NCBI GenBank assembly: GCA_020050685.1
Contig: JAGVKG010000016.1
Coordinates: 62,001-126,000 of the forward strand
Direction of reading: 5' to 3'
Origin: Candidatus Obscuribacterales bacterium
GTDB taxonomy: Bacteria > Cyanobacteriota > Vampirovibrionia > Obscuribacterales > Obscuribacteraceae
DNA length: 64,000 nucleotides
Below, piece after piece: positions 1-8,105 of this stretch (positions are counted from its first letter, which is position 1; each line of letters opens with the position of its first letter). The translations under genes and the position numbers were made by a program. The notes below the pieces were generated by a model that saw only the letters and a list, made by a program, of their open reading frames with translations, was not told the origin of the DNA and made no database searches.

Positions 1-48
1 GATGAACATGCCAATGGACCACAAGATGTGATCACCGAACAAGGGTGA
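1..48 (+). CDS. C-terminal tail of an upstream gene (partial)
   Basis: The first bases read in one frame as DEHANGPQDVITEQG followed by TGA. This could be the end of a gene that starts before the window. There are only 15 codons, so no family can be named, and the frame could be open by chance. Confidence 0.3.
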   Translation, partial: DEHANGPQDVITEQG

Positions 49-99
49 TAGCAAAAGCGGAAACCTGAATAGTACAAACACAAAAAAGGAGATTTATTT

Positions 100-825
100 A
101 TGCACGTTATTCCAATGACCAAAGAGACTGAGCAATGTTTGAACAACTGCACGGAATGCTACAGCATATGTGTTGAAATGCTAGGAACAAAGCGTTGGGG
201 AGACCGTCATTTCAGTGTGTCCCTTTTTGGCGGCGAATGGAGCGTTACCATGCAAAAAACATTGTCCTTGATGTTGGTAGGCGGCCTTCTGAGTCTCGGC
301 TTGCAGCCGGTGTTTGCTCACGGGGATGAGCATCACGACAGCAATCATGGCTTGAAGCGCCAGGAAAAACAGATTCATAAGCTGCAGCGCCAGGGGCTTG
401 TGTCTCCTCAACAACATGCGGCTACGGATGTGCAGTTGCAACAGCAACATCAGATGCTGGATTCTACACAATTTGGTCAGTATCAACGGCGGAGACATGG
501 GGGCGGACAGCAAGGGAACCGGCAATCAACCTGGCTCAATCAAAGAAATCCTAATTATGGTTATTACCAGACCTATAACCAGTACTGGCAGCAGCACCCG
601 CAAGAGCATCGGGCACTTGAGCAGTCCGAACAAAAATATCACCAGCTAGTTGCTCAAGGTGTTTTGACGGAGCAGGAGCATGCCATGCTGGATGCTCAAT
701 TACAAGCCCAGCATGCCCAAGCTGATGGCAGGCTGCAGAATAACTTCAATACATACGGCTATCCGTATGTGAATCAGCAGATTCCTGGGATTATCAACAA
801 GCTTCGTACTTATTGGGGTTTTTAA
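100..825 (+). CDS. Chimeric secreted protein: DUF326-like N-terminal fragment joined to a helical-repeat protein
   Basis: A strong ribosome site (AAAAGGAG) precedes the ATG at 100. The first 27 or so residues (TKETEQCLNNCTECYSIC) look like the start of a DUF326/Csp-type four-helix copper-binding protein, with a CxxC and regularly spaced Cys. The similarity then stops. An in-frame ATG at 250 opens a typical signal peptide (MQKTLSLMLVGG... ending FAHG). The mature part is rich in Gln and His and holds two related segments of about 37 residues (around LKRQEKQIHKLQRQGLVS and LEQSEQKYHQLVAQGVLT). I read this as a deletion fusing the start of a copper-storage gene to a separate secreted-protein gene. 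Translation may start at 100, 250 or both. Periplasmic metal binding is possible but unproven. Confidence 0.6.
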   Translation: MHVIPMTKETEQCLNNCTECYSICVEMLGTKRWGDRHFSVSLFGGEWSVTMQKTLSLMLVGGLLSLGLQPVFAHGDEHHDSNHGLKRQEKQIHKLQRQGLVSPQQHAATDVQLQQQHQMLDSTQFGQYQRRRHGGGQQGNRQSTWLNQRNPNYGYYQTYNQYWQQHPQEHRALEQSEQKYHQLVAQGVLTEQEHAMLDAQLQAQHAQADGRLQNNFNTYGYPYVNQQIPGIINKLRTYWGF

Positions 826-840
826 GACATTCAGTCATAA

Positions 841-1073
841 CGTGTCCTGACCAAAACTTGACCCGATAGTCAAGAGTTTATGCGACATCTTGGAAAGGCG
901 TTGGACACAGATTTTCCAATGCCTTTTCTTGTGCCAGTGTGTCCGTCCGCGCAGTGCGACGTGAAGGGGGTTAAATGAATGGAAGTATTCTTCCCCGGGA
1001 CGCACCACTCCCGGTGCTCACGTAAGAGGAGTCAACGACTCCACCCGTATCGGTAGTAAGTAATGAATCCGGC
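841..1073 (+). mobile_element. Possible remnant of a group II intron or other mobile element
   Basis: This stretch between genes has no ORF. From about 955 it begins GTGCGACG, which resembles the GTGYG 5' end of bacterial group II introns, and continues with several short complementary arms (for example GGAGTC/GACTCC at 1028-1042). An ATG at 1078, out of frame with the downstream aminotransferase, opens a short Lys/Arg-rich reading (MSSRRKKAESEWAKQFRK) that looks like the start of a real protein. It fades where the aminotransferase similarity begins, near 1140. A CTTGAC/GTCAAG hairpin lies at 857-874. The identification rests on pattern only. Confidence 0.25.
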
Positions 1074-2231
1074 ATGGATGTCATCACGTCGAAAGAAAGC
1101 AGAGTCGGAGTGGGCCAAACAATTCAGGAAACATGCAGTCCAAGGCAAGCCGACGAGATTGTGTTTGACACTCGCAAATCGCTGGCGGCGTTGTTTGGTA
1201 TCAAAAATCCCTCAAGGATAGTGTTCACGGCAAACTGCACGGAATCGTTGAATCTGGCTATCAAAGGGATTCTCAAACCAGGCGATCATGCAATTCTGAC
1301 AGATTTGGAGCATAACGCAATGGCGCGTCCGTTGTGGAAACTGAAAGAGACACTCGTTGTCGAGCTATCAATCGTCACAACTAACGAGGACGGGTCTCTT
1401 AATCCTGATGCTGTCAAGGAGGCAATTCAAAGCAATACGCGGCTGATTTGTTGTGTTCATGCCAATAACGTGATGGGTTCTATCATGCCAATTGCGGCAG
1501 TGGGCAAGATTGCTGGAGCACATCGAATTGCTTTCCTTGTGGATACAGCACAGACGGCAGGTGTTTTGCCAATTGATGTCGAAGCAATGAAGATCGACCT
1601 GCTGGCCTTTACGGGTCACAAGGGTCTTTTAGGAGCACAAGGCACAGGTGGACTATACGTTCGAGAGGGCATCGAGCTTGAGCCGTTAAAGGAAGGTGGA
1701 ACCGGTATCAGATCTGAAAGTGTCGAACATCCTAACGTCTTTCCTGAAGGTTATGAAGCTGGAACGTTAAATGGGCCGGGTCTGGCGGGGCTGGGGGCTG
1801 GTGTCCGGTTCATTTTGACCGAAGGCATTGAAAAAATCCGCCAGCATGAAACATCGTTGAACGAGCGTTTTATGGCTGCTGCCCAAGGGATCAAGGGCAT
1901 ACAGCTTTATGGACCAAAAGATGCGACAAAAAAGGTTGGCGTCACGTTGTTAAACTTCGCTTCTCTTGACCCTGGTGAAGTCGGTCAGTTGCTGGATAGA
2001 AAGTTCGGCATTATGGTGCGTACTGGTTTGCAATGCTCTGCCTTGTCACATCAAAAGCTGAAGACGGAAAAGAAGGGAGCCATCCGCTTTTCTTTCGGTT
2101 ACTTCAATACAGTTGATGATGTAGGGTATGCGATTGATGCCTTGCAGCAAATATCAAAAGCACTGCATGTGGTGCCTAAGTCTTCCGATTTTGACAAGAC
2201 CAATCTCCTTCAGGCAAGCGGGGAAAGATGA
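1074..2231 (+). CDS. Class V aminotransferase, cysteine desulfurase-like, N-terminus altered
   Basis: A PLP-dependent enzyme of the SufS/CsdA-like class V family. Recognisable from about residue 24 (RQADEIVFDTRKSLAALF), with the PLP-site Asp and His region (VDTAQTAG) and the Schiff-base lysine K183 in FTGHKGLLGAQGTGG. The C-terminal part holds RTGLQCSALSH, which carries a Cys in the usual active-site loop region. Homologues normally start with a strand like YLDNAATS about 30 residues earlier; here the first 23 residues are unrelated, so the N-terminus looks replaced by flanking mobile DNA. It overlaps the next gene by 4 bp (ATGA), so the two are probably co-translated. The substrate is unknown: cysteine desulfuration is likely by family. 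The altered N-terminus may reduce or abolish activity. Confidence 0.8.
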   Translation: MDVITSKESRVGVGQTIQETCSPRQADEIVFDTRKSLAALFGIKNPSRIVFTANCTESLNLAIKGILKPGDHAILTDLEHNAMARPLWKLKETLVVELSIVTTNEDGSLNPDAVKEAIQSNTRLICCVHANNVMGSIMPIAAVGKIAGAHRIAFLVDTAQTAGVLPIDVEAMKIDLLAFTGHKGLLGAQGTGGLYVREGIELEPLKEGGTGIRSESVEHPNVFPEGYEAGTLNGPGLAGLGAGVRFILTEGIEKIRQHETSLNERFMAAAQGIKGIQLYGPKDATKKVGVTLLNFASLDPGEVGQLLDRKFGIMVRTGLQCSALSHQKLKTEKKGAIRFSFGYFNTVDDVGYAIDALQQISKALHVVPKSSDFDKTNLLQASGER

Positions 2232-3784
2232 CTCAGTATTTCATAAGTGCCGGTTGGCCGTATTTGTACGACGTACCAGGGTTACACAACTGCGTTCCCA
2301 TGTTGTTCGCAGATGTCTATGCCCGTTTTTTGCGCCAGGAAGGACATGAGGTCTTCTTTCTGTGTGGAGGAGATGAGCACGGGTCGCGCATAGAATTTGT
2401 CGCTCAAGGTTATGGAAAGCAGCCGCAAGAGCTCGTGAATGAGAAATATGATGCGACGTTGCCGCTCTTAAAGAAGCTCGGTCTCTCGTTGAATCAGTTT
2501 GGCCGGACGTCGGATACGGGACATAAGCAGTGGGTACAGGATTTCATTTCGCGCTTGATCGCCAGCAGAAAGCTTTACATGAAAGAGCAGCTGGTGCCAT
2601 ATTGTCCTCGCTGCTCGAAGTACCTTCCGGACCGCTTTATTGAGGGTAAATGCCCGTTTTGTGGAGATGCAACCTATGGAGGACAATGCAACAACAAAAG
2701 AACTTGTGGGAGGATGATCGAATCGGTGAATGATGGACGTTGCGCGTTGTGCAGTGGTCCATATGAGGTTAAAGGGCGGACGCATCTGATGTTTAGGCTT
2801 TCTGATTATGGCGATCAGGTGCTGCCGAATATAGTCTCTGACCGGAATAATCTGGTGGCGGTGACAGAGCGAGTAAAGGATACTTTCCAGACAGTCGACG
2901 AAGTATCAATCACAAGAGACTCAGGCTGGGGCATCGATGTCACTGAGCACCGTATCTCTGGACAGTCCGTATACTCGTGGGTGGATTCACTACTGGCCAA
3001 GGTCTCATTTTCGGCGGCTTCAGGACAGGACTTGCTGTGGAAAGATGGCAGTACACAGCGCATGTTCTTTCTAGGAATGGACGGAGTGCCTTTTTATGGA
3101 GCACTCTTTCCAGCGCTTTTGCTGGCAGCTGAAGAAGATTATTCGATCACGAACTGGACGGTCCCGCCAAATGAAGTGCTCATATATGAAGGTGGCGTTT
3201 GCTCCAAATCGACAGGAACAGGCATTTGGCTGCCCGAGGCGCTTGCCGTTCTTGAGCCTGATTTGTGGCGATTCTACGTATATTACAGTTACACACAACG
3301 GGAGAAAGATGCGGACTTTCGTTGGGAAAAATTCGCGGAGTCGATAAATCGTTATCTCGTGAACGGACTGCAAGCAGCGGTCGAGAGATTCCGGCATCAT
3401 GATGATAGAAGTCCTGAGTTGGTGTCACCGAGAATTGGTAAGGCGCGTGACCATCTGCTGCGATTTGAAGCAGCTGCGGCTTTTGGTGAGTTGTTAAATT
3501 TGGTCGGCGATCCCGGCTTGACAGAGGCTAATTTTAGAGAGGCGTTGCCGTTGCTTTCTTGCTTTCTGCCAGACTTGGGAGGCAAAGCACATCAACTCCT
3601 TGCAGGCACATTGTATTCAGGAAGCAGCATCCTGACTCATGGAAGGATTGATGCTCACGAGATTAGAACGCGGTATCAAAACCTGGTCGACGATCGCAGA
3701 AGCAAGCAGGAGCTACACGAAGAAATCACGAACATGCGCGCCGATTACTTATGCGTTTGTCCAACCAGCCTGAATGAGCAGTAA
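2228..3784 (+). CDS. Methionyl-tRNA synthetase-like protein (class I aaRS paralogue)
   Basis: 518 residues with the MetRS fold: an N-terminal Rossmann half (ISAGWPYLYDVPGLHN), a GGDEHGSRI segment matching the D-x-HG region of MetRS, a zinc-knuckle insertion with CPRC, CPFC and CALC pairs (about residues 135-180), and a KMSKS-like loop, CSKSTGTGI, at 325-333. The HIGH motif is degenerate: PGLHNCVP replaces the usual PLHIGH, so the second His is missing. The C-terminal helical part is short. Translation is coupled to the preceding aminotransferase. This is unlikely to be the housekeeping MetRS. A modified specificity or a tRNA-independent aminoacyl transfer role is possible, but that is inference. 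Confidence 0.75.
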   Translation: MTQYFISAGWPYLYDVPGLHNCVPMLFADVYARFLRQEGHEVFFLCGGDEHGSRIEFVAQGYGKQPQELVNEKYDATLPLLKKLGLSLNQFGRTSDTGHKQWVQDFISRLIASRKLYMKEQLVPYCPRCSKYLPDRFIEGKCPFCGDATYGGQCNNKRTCGRMIESVNDGRCALCSGPYEVKGRTHLMFRLSDYGDQVLPNIVSDRNNLVAVTERVKDTFQTVDEVSITRDSGWGIDVTEHRISGQSVYSWVDSLLAKVSFSAASGQDLLWKDGSTQRMFFLGMDGVPFYGALFPALLLAAEEDYSITNWTVPPNEVLIYEGGVCSKSTGTGIWLPEALAVLEPDLWRFYVYYSYTQREKDADFRWEKFAESINRYLVNGLQAAVERFRHHDDRSPELVSPRIGKARDHLLRFEAAAAFGELLNLVGDPGLTEANFREALPLLSCFLPDLGGKAHQLLAGTLYSGSSILTHGRIDAHEIRTRYQNLVDDRRSKQELHEEITNMRADYLCVCPTSLNEQ

Positions 3785-4002
3785 GTGTCCGGCAGCATGA
3801 TGATGAAAAAAGCATAAGGCGAAGCTGTTGCCAAAGCTTCATCAGTCATCGGAGAAGATCAATGCCGGGACGGTGTGCAGGCTGTAGACCGCCTGTACAA
3901 TAGTGCCGGTGATGGCTGGCATTTGTTGAGTAGGCGGGTTTGCTCCTGGCGCAAGCCCCCAAGGCTCAAGCTAAGACATAGTGACTAAGGAGATTTGTGC
4001 AC

Positions 4003-4035
4003 ATGCTTCTGATATGCTCTTGTTGCGGTATGTGA
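4003..4035 (+). CDS. Possible 10-codon leader peptide MLLICSCCGM
   Basis: A consensus ribosome site (AAGGAG, 4 bases into a run ending 12 bases upstream) precedes ATG at 4003. The frame encodes MLLICSCCGM and stops 24 bases before the Rieske gene, whose own ribosome site is weak. Three of ten codons are Cys. It could be a leader or upstream ORF that couples or attenuates translation of the operon. It is too short to be certain. Confidence 0.3.
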   Translation: MLLICSCCGM

Positions 4036-4059
4036 CACGGAGCTGCTTGGAATCTAGCG

Positions 4060-4689
4060 ATGGTTAATTCAACGACGGACAGGCGCACGTTTATAAGAGC
4101 AGTGGTCGTCACTTTGTCCGGAGCGTTCTTACTTGTGGCTGGAGCGGCAGACAAAATTTTCCGCTTTTTCTTTGGCCCGCGATTGTCGCGCCAAGATGAG
4201 AGCAAATTGATGAAGGCGCGTTTGCAGCGACTAAAGGAAGCCGAAACACAACGGGCGCTTGACCTAGAGAGGCAGGAGTCGGACTACATTCTTGTGGCAG
4301 CTTTATCACAGCTCAGTCCTTCAGAAGGCAAGTACTTCATTGATTACGAGATGCGCCCGGCGCTTGCATTTTTGGGCTCCGATGGTCTACCGAACCTACT
4401 TTCGGCTAAGTGCACGCACCTGGGCTGTACGGTCGGCAATATAGCTGAGGAAGGAAAAATTCTTTGTCCGTGCCACATCTCTTATTTTGACATCAAAAGC
4501 GGCCAGCCAAATTTGGGTTCGCCCGCTAAACTTCCACTGCCGCATGTAGCCTGGGTTTTAAAAAACAGATCTGGAGAGATTGTGGCAATGCGTACATCGG
4601 ACGGTGAAACCCATGGCACCACATCTGGTGCCGCCCTCAATGACTGTGACGTGTACATCAGCAAGAGCGAGGTCCAAAGTCTCTCGTGA
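4060..4689 (+). CDS. Rieske iron-sulfur protein of a cytochrome b6/bc complex
   Basis: Quinol-oxidising [2Fe-2S] subunit of a Rieske/cytochrome b complex. The N-terminus has a twin-arginine-like motif (DRRTFIRAVVV) and one membrane anchor (about residues 12-30), followed by a charged helical linker. The cluster ligands are visible: C118-T-H120-L-G-C123 and C136-P-C138-H139, with the usual disulfide Cys pair. The second box reads CPCHIS where most Rieske proteins have CPCHGS. The soluble domain ends with a GSPAKLPLP proline loop. It is the first gene of a run of eight same-strand genes and its stop overlaps the GTG start of cytochrome b, which fixes the pairing. I avoid petC or qcrA because the lineage is not settled. 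Confidence 0.93.
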   Translation: MVNSTTDRRTFIRAVVVTLSGAFLLVAGAADKIFRFFFGPRLSRQDESKLMKARLQRLKEAETQRALDLERQESDYILVAALSQLSPSEGKYFIDYEMRPALAFLGSDGLPNLLSAKCTHLGCTVGNIAEEGKILCPCHISYFDIKSGQPNLGSPAKLPLPHVAWVLKNRSGEIVAMRTSDGETHGTTSGAALNDCDVYISKSEVQSLS

Positions 4690-5774
4690 GGTCGCCAATC
4701 CTTTCATTCTTAGCGACACGTGTCCCTTTAGACAAGCTGGGTGTTCGATCCATGATGGAGCACAAGAGTGTACCGGTACATTCGCTCAGCTGGGGCTACT
4801 ACACGGGCGGACTGACGATGTTGTTCCTTGTCATTCAGATTGCTACCGGGCTTCTTCTTCTCTTTTACTACCAGCCAACCGTGACCGATGCCAATTTGTC
4901 TGTTGAGTACATAACAAACAACGTCAGCACTGGTGCTCTATTGCGAAACATGCACACTTGGTCTTCCTCGGCAATGGTTCTTTTCGCCCTTATTCATTTG
5001 CTGGCAACTTTTGCCATGAAAGCATTTGATAAGCCGCGCGAACTGACATGGCTTAGCGGAGTCTGTCTTTTGATTGTCACTTTTGCATTTGCTTTTACCG
5101 GATATTTGTTGCCATGGAATCAACTTGCGGTTAATGCCACCAAGGTGGTGTTTCAAGCGATAGATGCCGTAGGTCAATACTTGCCCGGTTCATTAGCGCA
5201 GCTACCCCATTTCTTGCGTGAAACATTTCAGGGAGAAGCTGCTCTAGGACAGTCTACTCTAAGCCGTTTTTACGCTTTGCACGTTGTTATTTTGCCGTTT
5301 GCGCTCACTGCCATCTTGGCTTTCCATTTGATTGCGGTGCAATTGCATGGGATGAGTCAAGGGGTTGATAAGCCTTCCGAGCGCACTGAAAAATTTGTGC
5401 CTATTTTCTTTCTGAAAGATCTTTCGGTGTGGACCAGTGCTTTCCTTATTCTGGCAGTCGTCTCGCTTACTGTGCCGTTTGATTCGTTCTTATCATTTCC
5501 TTTGTTGCGCCCATACAATGCATTGCAAGCCACTCCTCCTGGTATCAAACCCGAGTGGTATTTCTATTTTTTGTATTATCCGTTGGAACTTTTGCCGTTT
5601 TGGCTAGTGCTATTGGGCACGTTTGTGGCTGTAAGCTTGCTCGTTTTGGCTCCATGGATATTCAGGTCTACAAGCAGGCGGACATTACAAGTGATGGCAC
5701 TTTGCGCAAGTGCTTACCTGTTCACTATTACTGTCTTCGGACAGCAAATTTACGATCTACTGAAGAAGCAGTAA
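4686..5774 (+). CDS. Cytochrome b, fused b6/subunit IV type
   Basis: Membrane di-heme quinol oxidase subunit, 362 residues. Heme ligands are H90/H104 and H199/H214. The second pair is separated by 14 residues, as in cytochrome b6 (13 in mitochondrial cytochrome b). Long stretches match b6: FYYQPTVTDA, RNMHTWSSSAMVL, KPRELTWLSGV, GQSTLSRFYALH. A C-terminal part carries PPGIKPEWYFYFLYYPLE, the subunit IV PEWY quinol-site motif, so the b6 and subunit IV parts are one chain. The Cys that binds the extra heme c in b6 appears to be absent (WGYYTGG). It starts at GTG 4686, overlapping the Rieske stop. A shorter ATG start near 4752 is less likely because of the overlap. Confidence 0.93.
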   Translation: MRSPILSFLATRVPLDKLGVRSMMEHKSVPVHSLSWGYYTGGLTMLFLVIQIATGLLLLFYYQPTVTDANLSVEYITNNVSTGALLRNMHTWSSSAMVLFALIHLLATFAMKAFDKPRELTWLSGVCLLIVTFAFAFTGYLLPWNQLAVNATKVVFQAIDAVGQYLPGSLAQLPHFLRETFQGEAALGQSTLSRFYALHVVILPFALTAILAFHLIAVQLHGMSQGVDKPSERTEKFVPIFFLKDLSVWTSAFLILAVVSLTVPFDSFLSFPLLRPYNALQATPPGIKPEWYFYFLYYPLELLPFWLVLLGTFVAVSLLVLAPWIFRSTSRRTLQVMALCASAYLFTITVFGQQIYDLLKKQ

Positions 5775-5778
5775 TTCC

Positions 5779-6426
5779 ATGCCTCAACCGAAACAGCTAA
5801 TGACAAATATTCTTGGCCGAATTTCAGTGGTCGTTTGTCTGTCGAGTTGGCTAAATTGCTTTGTGGCACCTGCGGATGGGTATCCGCAATTTCAAACGTT
5901 TGTTGAGAAGCACTCCCACAGGATGTCCGATTGTTCAATGTGCCACACGAATTCCAGCGGGCCAACTGGCGATGGACCAGGTCAAATCGGAGGTTTGAGC
6001 ACTCAAGACTTAGAACGACTTAGCAAGGCTCGGGCGGCAATGGAACCCGGACAGGAGGTAGACAGCCCAATCCTCAACGAGTTCGGTAACCGCATTATCA
6101 GGAGCATGGGAAGGAAGGAGTTTCTCCAATTAATATCGACTCCTGAACGATTGGCACCAGCACTAGGCAACAAATCGGATTTAGATGGTGACGGGATACC
6201 TGATGCCGTTGAATATCTGGATGGCACCGATCCCCTCAATAAGTCTCATGGCGATCCACTTTGGTTGTTCCTGGTAAACGTCAATCGCTATAAAGAGCAC
6301 ATTGTCCTTCTGGTTGTTGCGTGTGCGCTTTTGAATTGGGGCTTGTCGAGCCTCATGCTATGGTTCTCGTCTCAATCTAATGCTGATAACGAGGAGCACA
6401 AAGACGGAAGCTTAAATCAGCCCTGA
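5779..6426 (+). CDS. Membrane-anchored mono-heme c-type cytochrome with Asp-rich calcium-like loop
   Basis: Starts 4 bases after cytochrome b with no clear ribosome site, suggesting translational coupling. A signal or anchor segment (about residues 10-33) precedes one heme site, C52-S-M-C55-H56. Around residues 134-152 lies DLDGDGIPDAVEYLDGTDP, a thrombospondin-3/EF-like Asp loop that may bind calcium. A second hydrophobic segment near 173-195 is followed by a charged tail. By position this is a likely electron acceptor for the Rieske/b complex, standing in for cytochrome f or c1, although it does not resemble either. Function is inferred from context. Confidence 0.75.
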   Translation: MPQPKQLMTNILGRISVVVCLSSWLNCFVAPADGYPQFQTFVEKHSHRMSDCSMCHTNSSGPTGDGPGQIGGLSTQDLERLSKARAAMEPGQEVDSPILNEFGNRIIRSMGRKEFLQLISTPERLAPALGNKSDLDGDGIPDAVEYLDGTDPLNKSHGDPLWLFLVNVNRYKEHIVLLVVACALLNWGLSSLMLWFSSQSNADNEEHKDGSLNQP

Positions 6427-6489
6427 GGATGGTGTAATTAGCTGATCAAGCTGGCAGAATTGGTTGGATTACTTAGGAGGAGCCCACAT

Positions 6490-6843
6490 ATGTCATCAAC
6501 AATTAAGGAACTTGGAGAAAAATCGATGCGACGGGACTGGATTGGACATCTGTGCCAAGCTTCTGCGATTTCAGCGTTATATTGCGCCTTGCTCCCTTTC
6601 TCTGTTTCCGCTACGCCCAGCGGAGGGGATATTTTCAAGAACAACTGCGCCGCCTGTCACGCCAGTGGAGGCAACATTGTCGATCCCAAGAAACCTCTCA
6701 AGGGTTCTAAGAAGCTGGCAAATAAGGAGATGTTTAAAGATCTCCTCTCGAAGCCTGCCGGCGCGATGCCTGCCTTTCCGAAAATCGTCGAAGACGACCC
6801 ATCTTTGTCAGCTTTATACGACTATTGCAAGAGCCTGAAATGA
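6490..6843 (+). CDS. Cytochrome c6-like protein
   Basis: Small soluble c-type cytochrome. AGGAGG at 6475-6480 sets the ATG at 6490; a TTG further upstream is less likely. After a signal peptide (ending SVSATPSG) comes GGDIFKNNCAACHASGGN, which has the heme site CAACH and the HAGGGN-like motif of cyanobacterial cytochrome c6. The distal Met ligand is probably in GAMPAFP. It probably carries electrons from the Rieske/b complex to a periplasmic acceptor or terminal oxidase. Its stop overlaps the ATG of the next gene (ATGA). Confidence 0.88.
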   Translation: MSSTIKELGEKSMRRDWIGHLCQASAISALYCALLPFSVSATPSGGDIFKNNCAACHASGGNIVDPKKPLKGSKKLANKEMFKDLLSKPAGAMPAFPKIVEDDPSLSALYDYCKSLK

Positions 6844-8105
6844 CCTGTGAACTCGATCCCAGATACTCGTGGCTAAGTCTTATAAGCGTGCTGCTATTGT
6901 CGGTTGCTGGCACGCCGTGTGCAGCGCAGTCATCGACTAAATCTTCAACAGACGCAAAACTTCTGGCTCCGATTCGCCTGGTTGAGAATTACGTCAGCAC
7001 ATCCTACGTTCCATCTGTAACCTGGACGCGCAGCGGAGAAGGCAACTCAAGAGAATGGGACTTGCGCGATTACATTGTCTACATCGCGGGTCCCGCCGGG
7101 CGGCATCTTTCGTTTTGGGTGGAGCCACATCCGCTTAACAAGCCGGGCGGCTTCTTTACGAAATTCGAGATGTTGCAAGGCAGTTTGTATGCAGGCAATT
7201 CGCGGCGTTTTGGTCTTTTGCGAGGCGGCCAAATATTTGCTCTTGAAAATGCCGGATTTGCAGGCGCAGATCGAGTTATTACGCAGACGCAGCCACTCAT
7301 GTTTGAAGAGACCAATGGCTTCAGCCCCAGTGAAACCTCGAAGGGCTTGTCAGCGGAAGTGACACTCCCGCGCTTGACGACCGGGAAAATATTTTTTTCG
7401 TATTACGACGCTGCCGGTACCGAATTCGAACTAGAGGAAGAGGCACCTGAAGCCAATCCGCCGCCGCCTGTGGCACCACCGGCCGCCGAGGGTGAAGGAG
7501 AAGGGGAGGAAGCAGAAGAGGCAGCGGAAGCAGAGGAAGCCAAAGAGGAGACGCCGGAGCCGCCAGCGGTGAAACGGATTAATTTTCGGCGCCCGCGCAC
7601 AATCGGTTTTACTGTGGAAAAGGTCTTTGGCAGGGAGGGACTCAGTGGCGTACAGTCTCAGTATGTGATTGGCTATACGCCTGTCACCATAGATGGTGCG
7701 AAAAGCCCGGTCAGGTTTCAGCAATGGTACCTCTTCGGCAATAAAACTTTTTTGGACAAGAAAAAGTTTGAACGAGCAAATCTCATATATGGATTTGCTT
7801 TGCGACGCGATGGTAGATTCATTGATTCTGATACAGATAAGAAGAGTTGGGGATACGGGCAATTTATTGAGTTGGATGCCTTCCTTGTGCCATCGTATTT
7901 GACGGCCATCGTTCGCTATGATCAATTTCGCCCAACAGATCGGATCAAAGATAATACGCAGTTTGGATTCACTGTTGGGCTTGCTTTAGATTTACATGGA
8001 CCTCGCCGTTCTAGAGGAAGGATGACTTTTGATTATCAAATCATCGGTCAAGAGCAGAGTCGGCCGACTCAGCGATTCATACTTGCCTGGAGACCAATCT
8101 TTTGA
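6840..8105 (+). CDS. Putative outer-membrane beta-barrel protein in a cytochrome operon
   Basis: A signal peptide (LISVLLLSVAGTPCAAQ) is followed by alternating hydrophobic/polar strands. The chain ends RFILAWRPIF, with the terminal Phe typical of barrels inserted by BamA. Between about residues 200 and 245 there is a low-complexity insert rich in Pro, Glu and Ala (7430-7570 in DNA), probably a flexible acidic loop. The ATG at 6840 overlaps the preceding stop; TTG 6825 in the same frame is an alternative. Sitting between two cytochromes suggests an electron-conduit porin or a substrate channel, but no MtrB-like motif was seen. I do not recognise the family. Confidence 0.6.
   Translation: MTCELDPRYSWLSLISVLLLSVAGTPCAAQSSTKSSTDAKLLAPIRLVENYVSTSYVPSVTWTRSGEGNSREWDLRDYIVYIAGPAGRHLSFWVEPHPLNKPGGFFTKFEMLQGSLYAGNSRRFGLLRGGQIFALENAGFAGADRVITQTQPLMFEETNGFSPSETSKGLSAEVTLPRLTTGKIFFSYYDAAGTEFELEEEAPEANPPPPVAPPAAEGEGEGEEAEEAAEAEEAKEETPEPPAVKRINFRRPRTIGFTVEKVFGREGLSGVQSQYVIGYTPVTIDGAKSPVRFQQWYLFGNKTFLDKKKFERANLIYGFALRRDGRFIDSDTDKKSWGYGQFIELDAFLVPSYLTAIVRYDQFRPTDRIKDNTQFGFTVGLALDLHGPRRSRGRMTFDYQIIGQEQSRPTQRFILAWRPIF

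Noticed and set aside
181-525. Long minus-strand frame opposite the first gene
   Set aside because: It has no ribosome site or family features, and lies opposite a gene with a signal peptide and repeats.
3785-4002. Small RNA or promoter in the gap before the Rieske gene
   Set aside because: Short hairpins such as GAAGC/GCTTC exist but are no better than chance, and there is no clear promoter.
7431-7925. 164-codon minus-strand frame opposite the barrel gene
   Set aside because: It mirrors the low-complexity acidic insert and has no plausible start signal.
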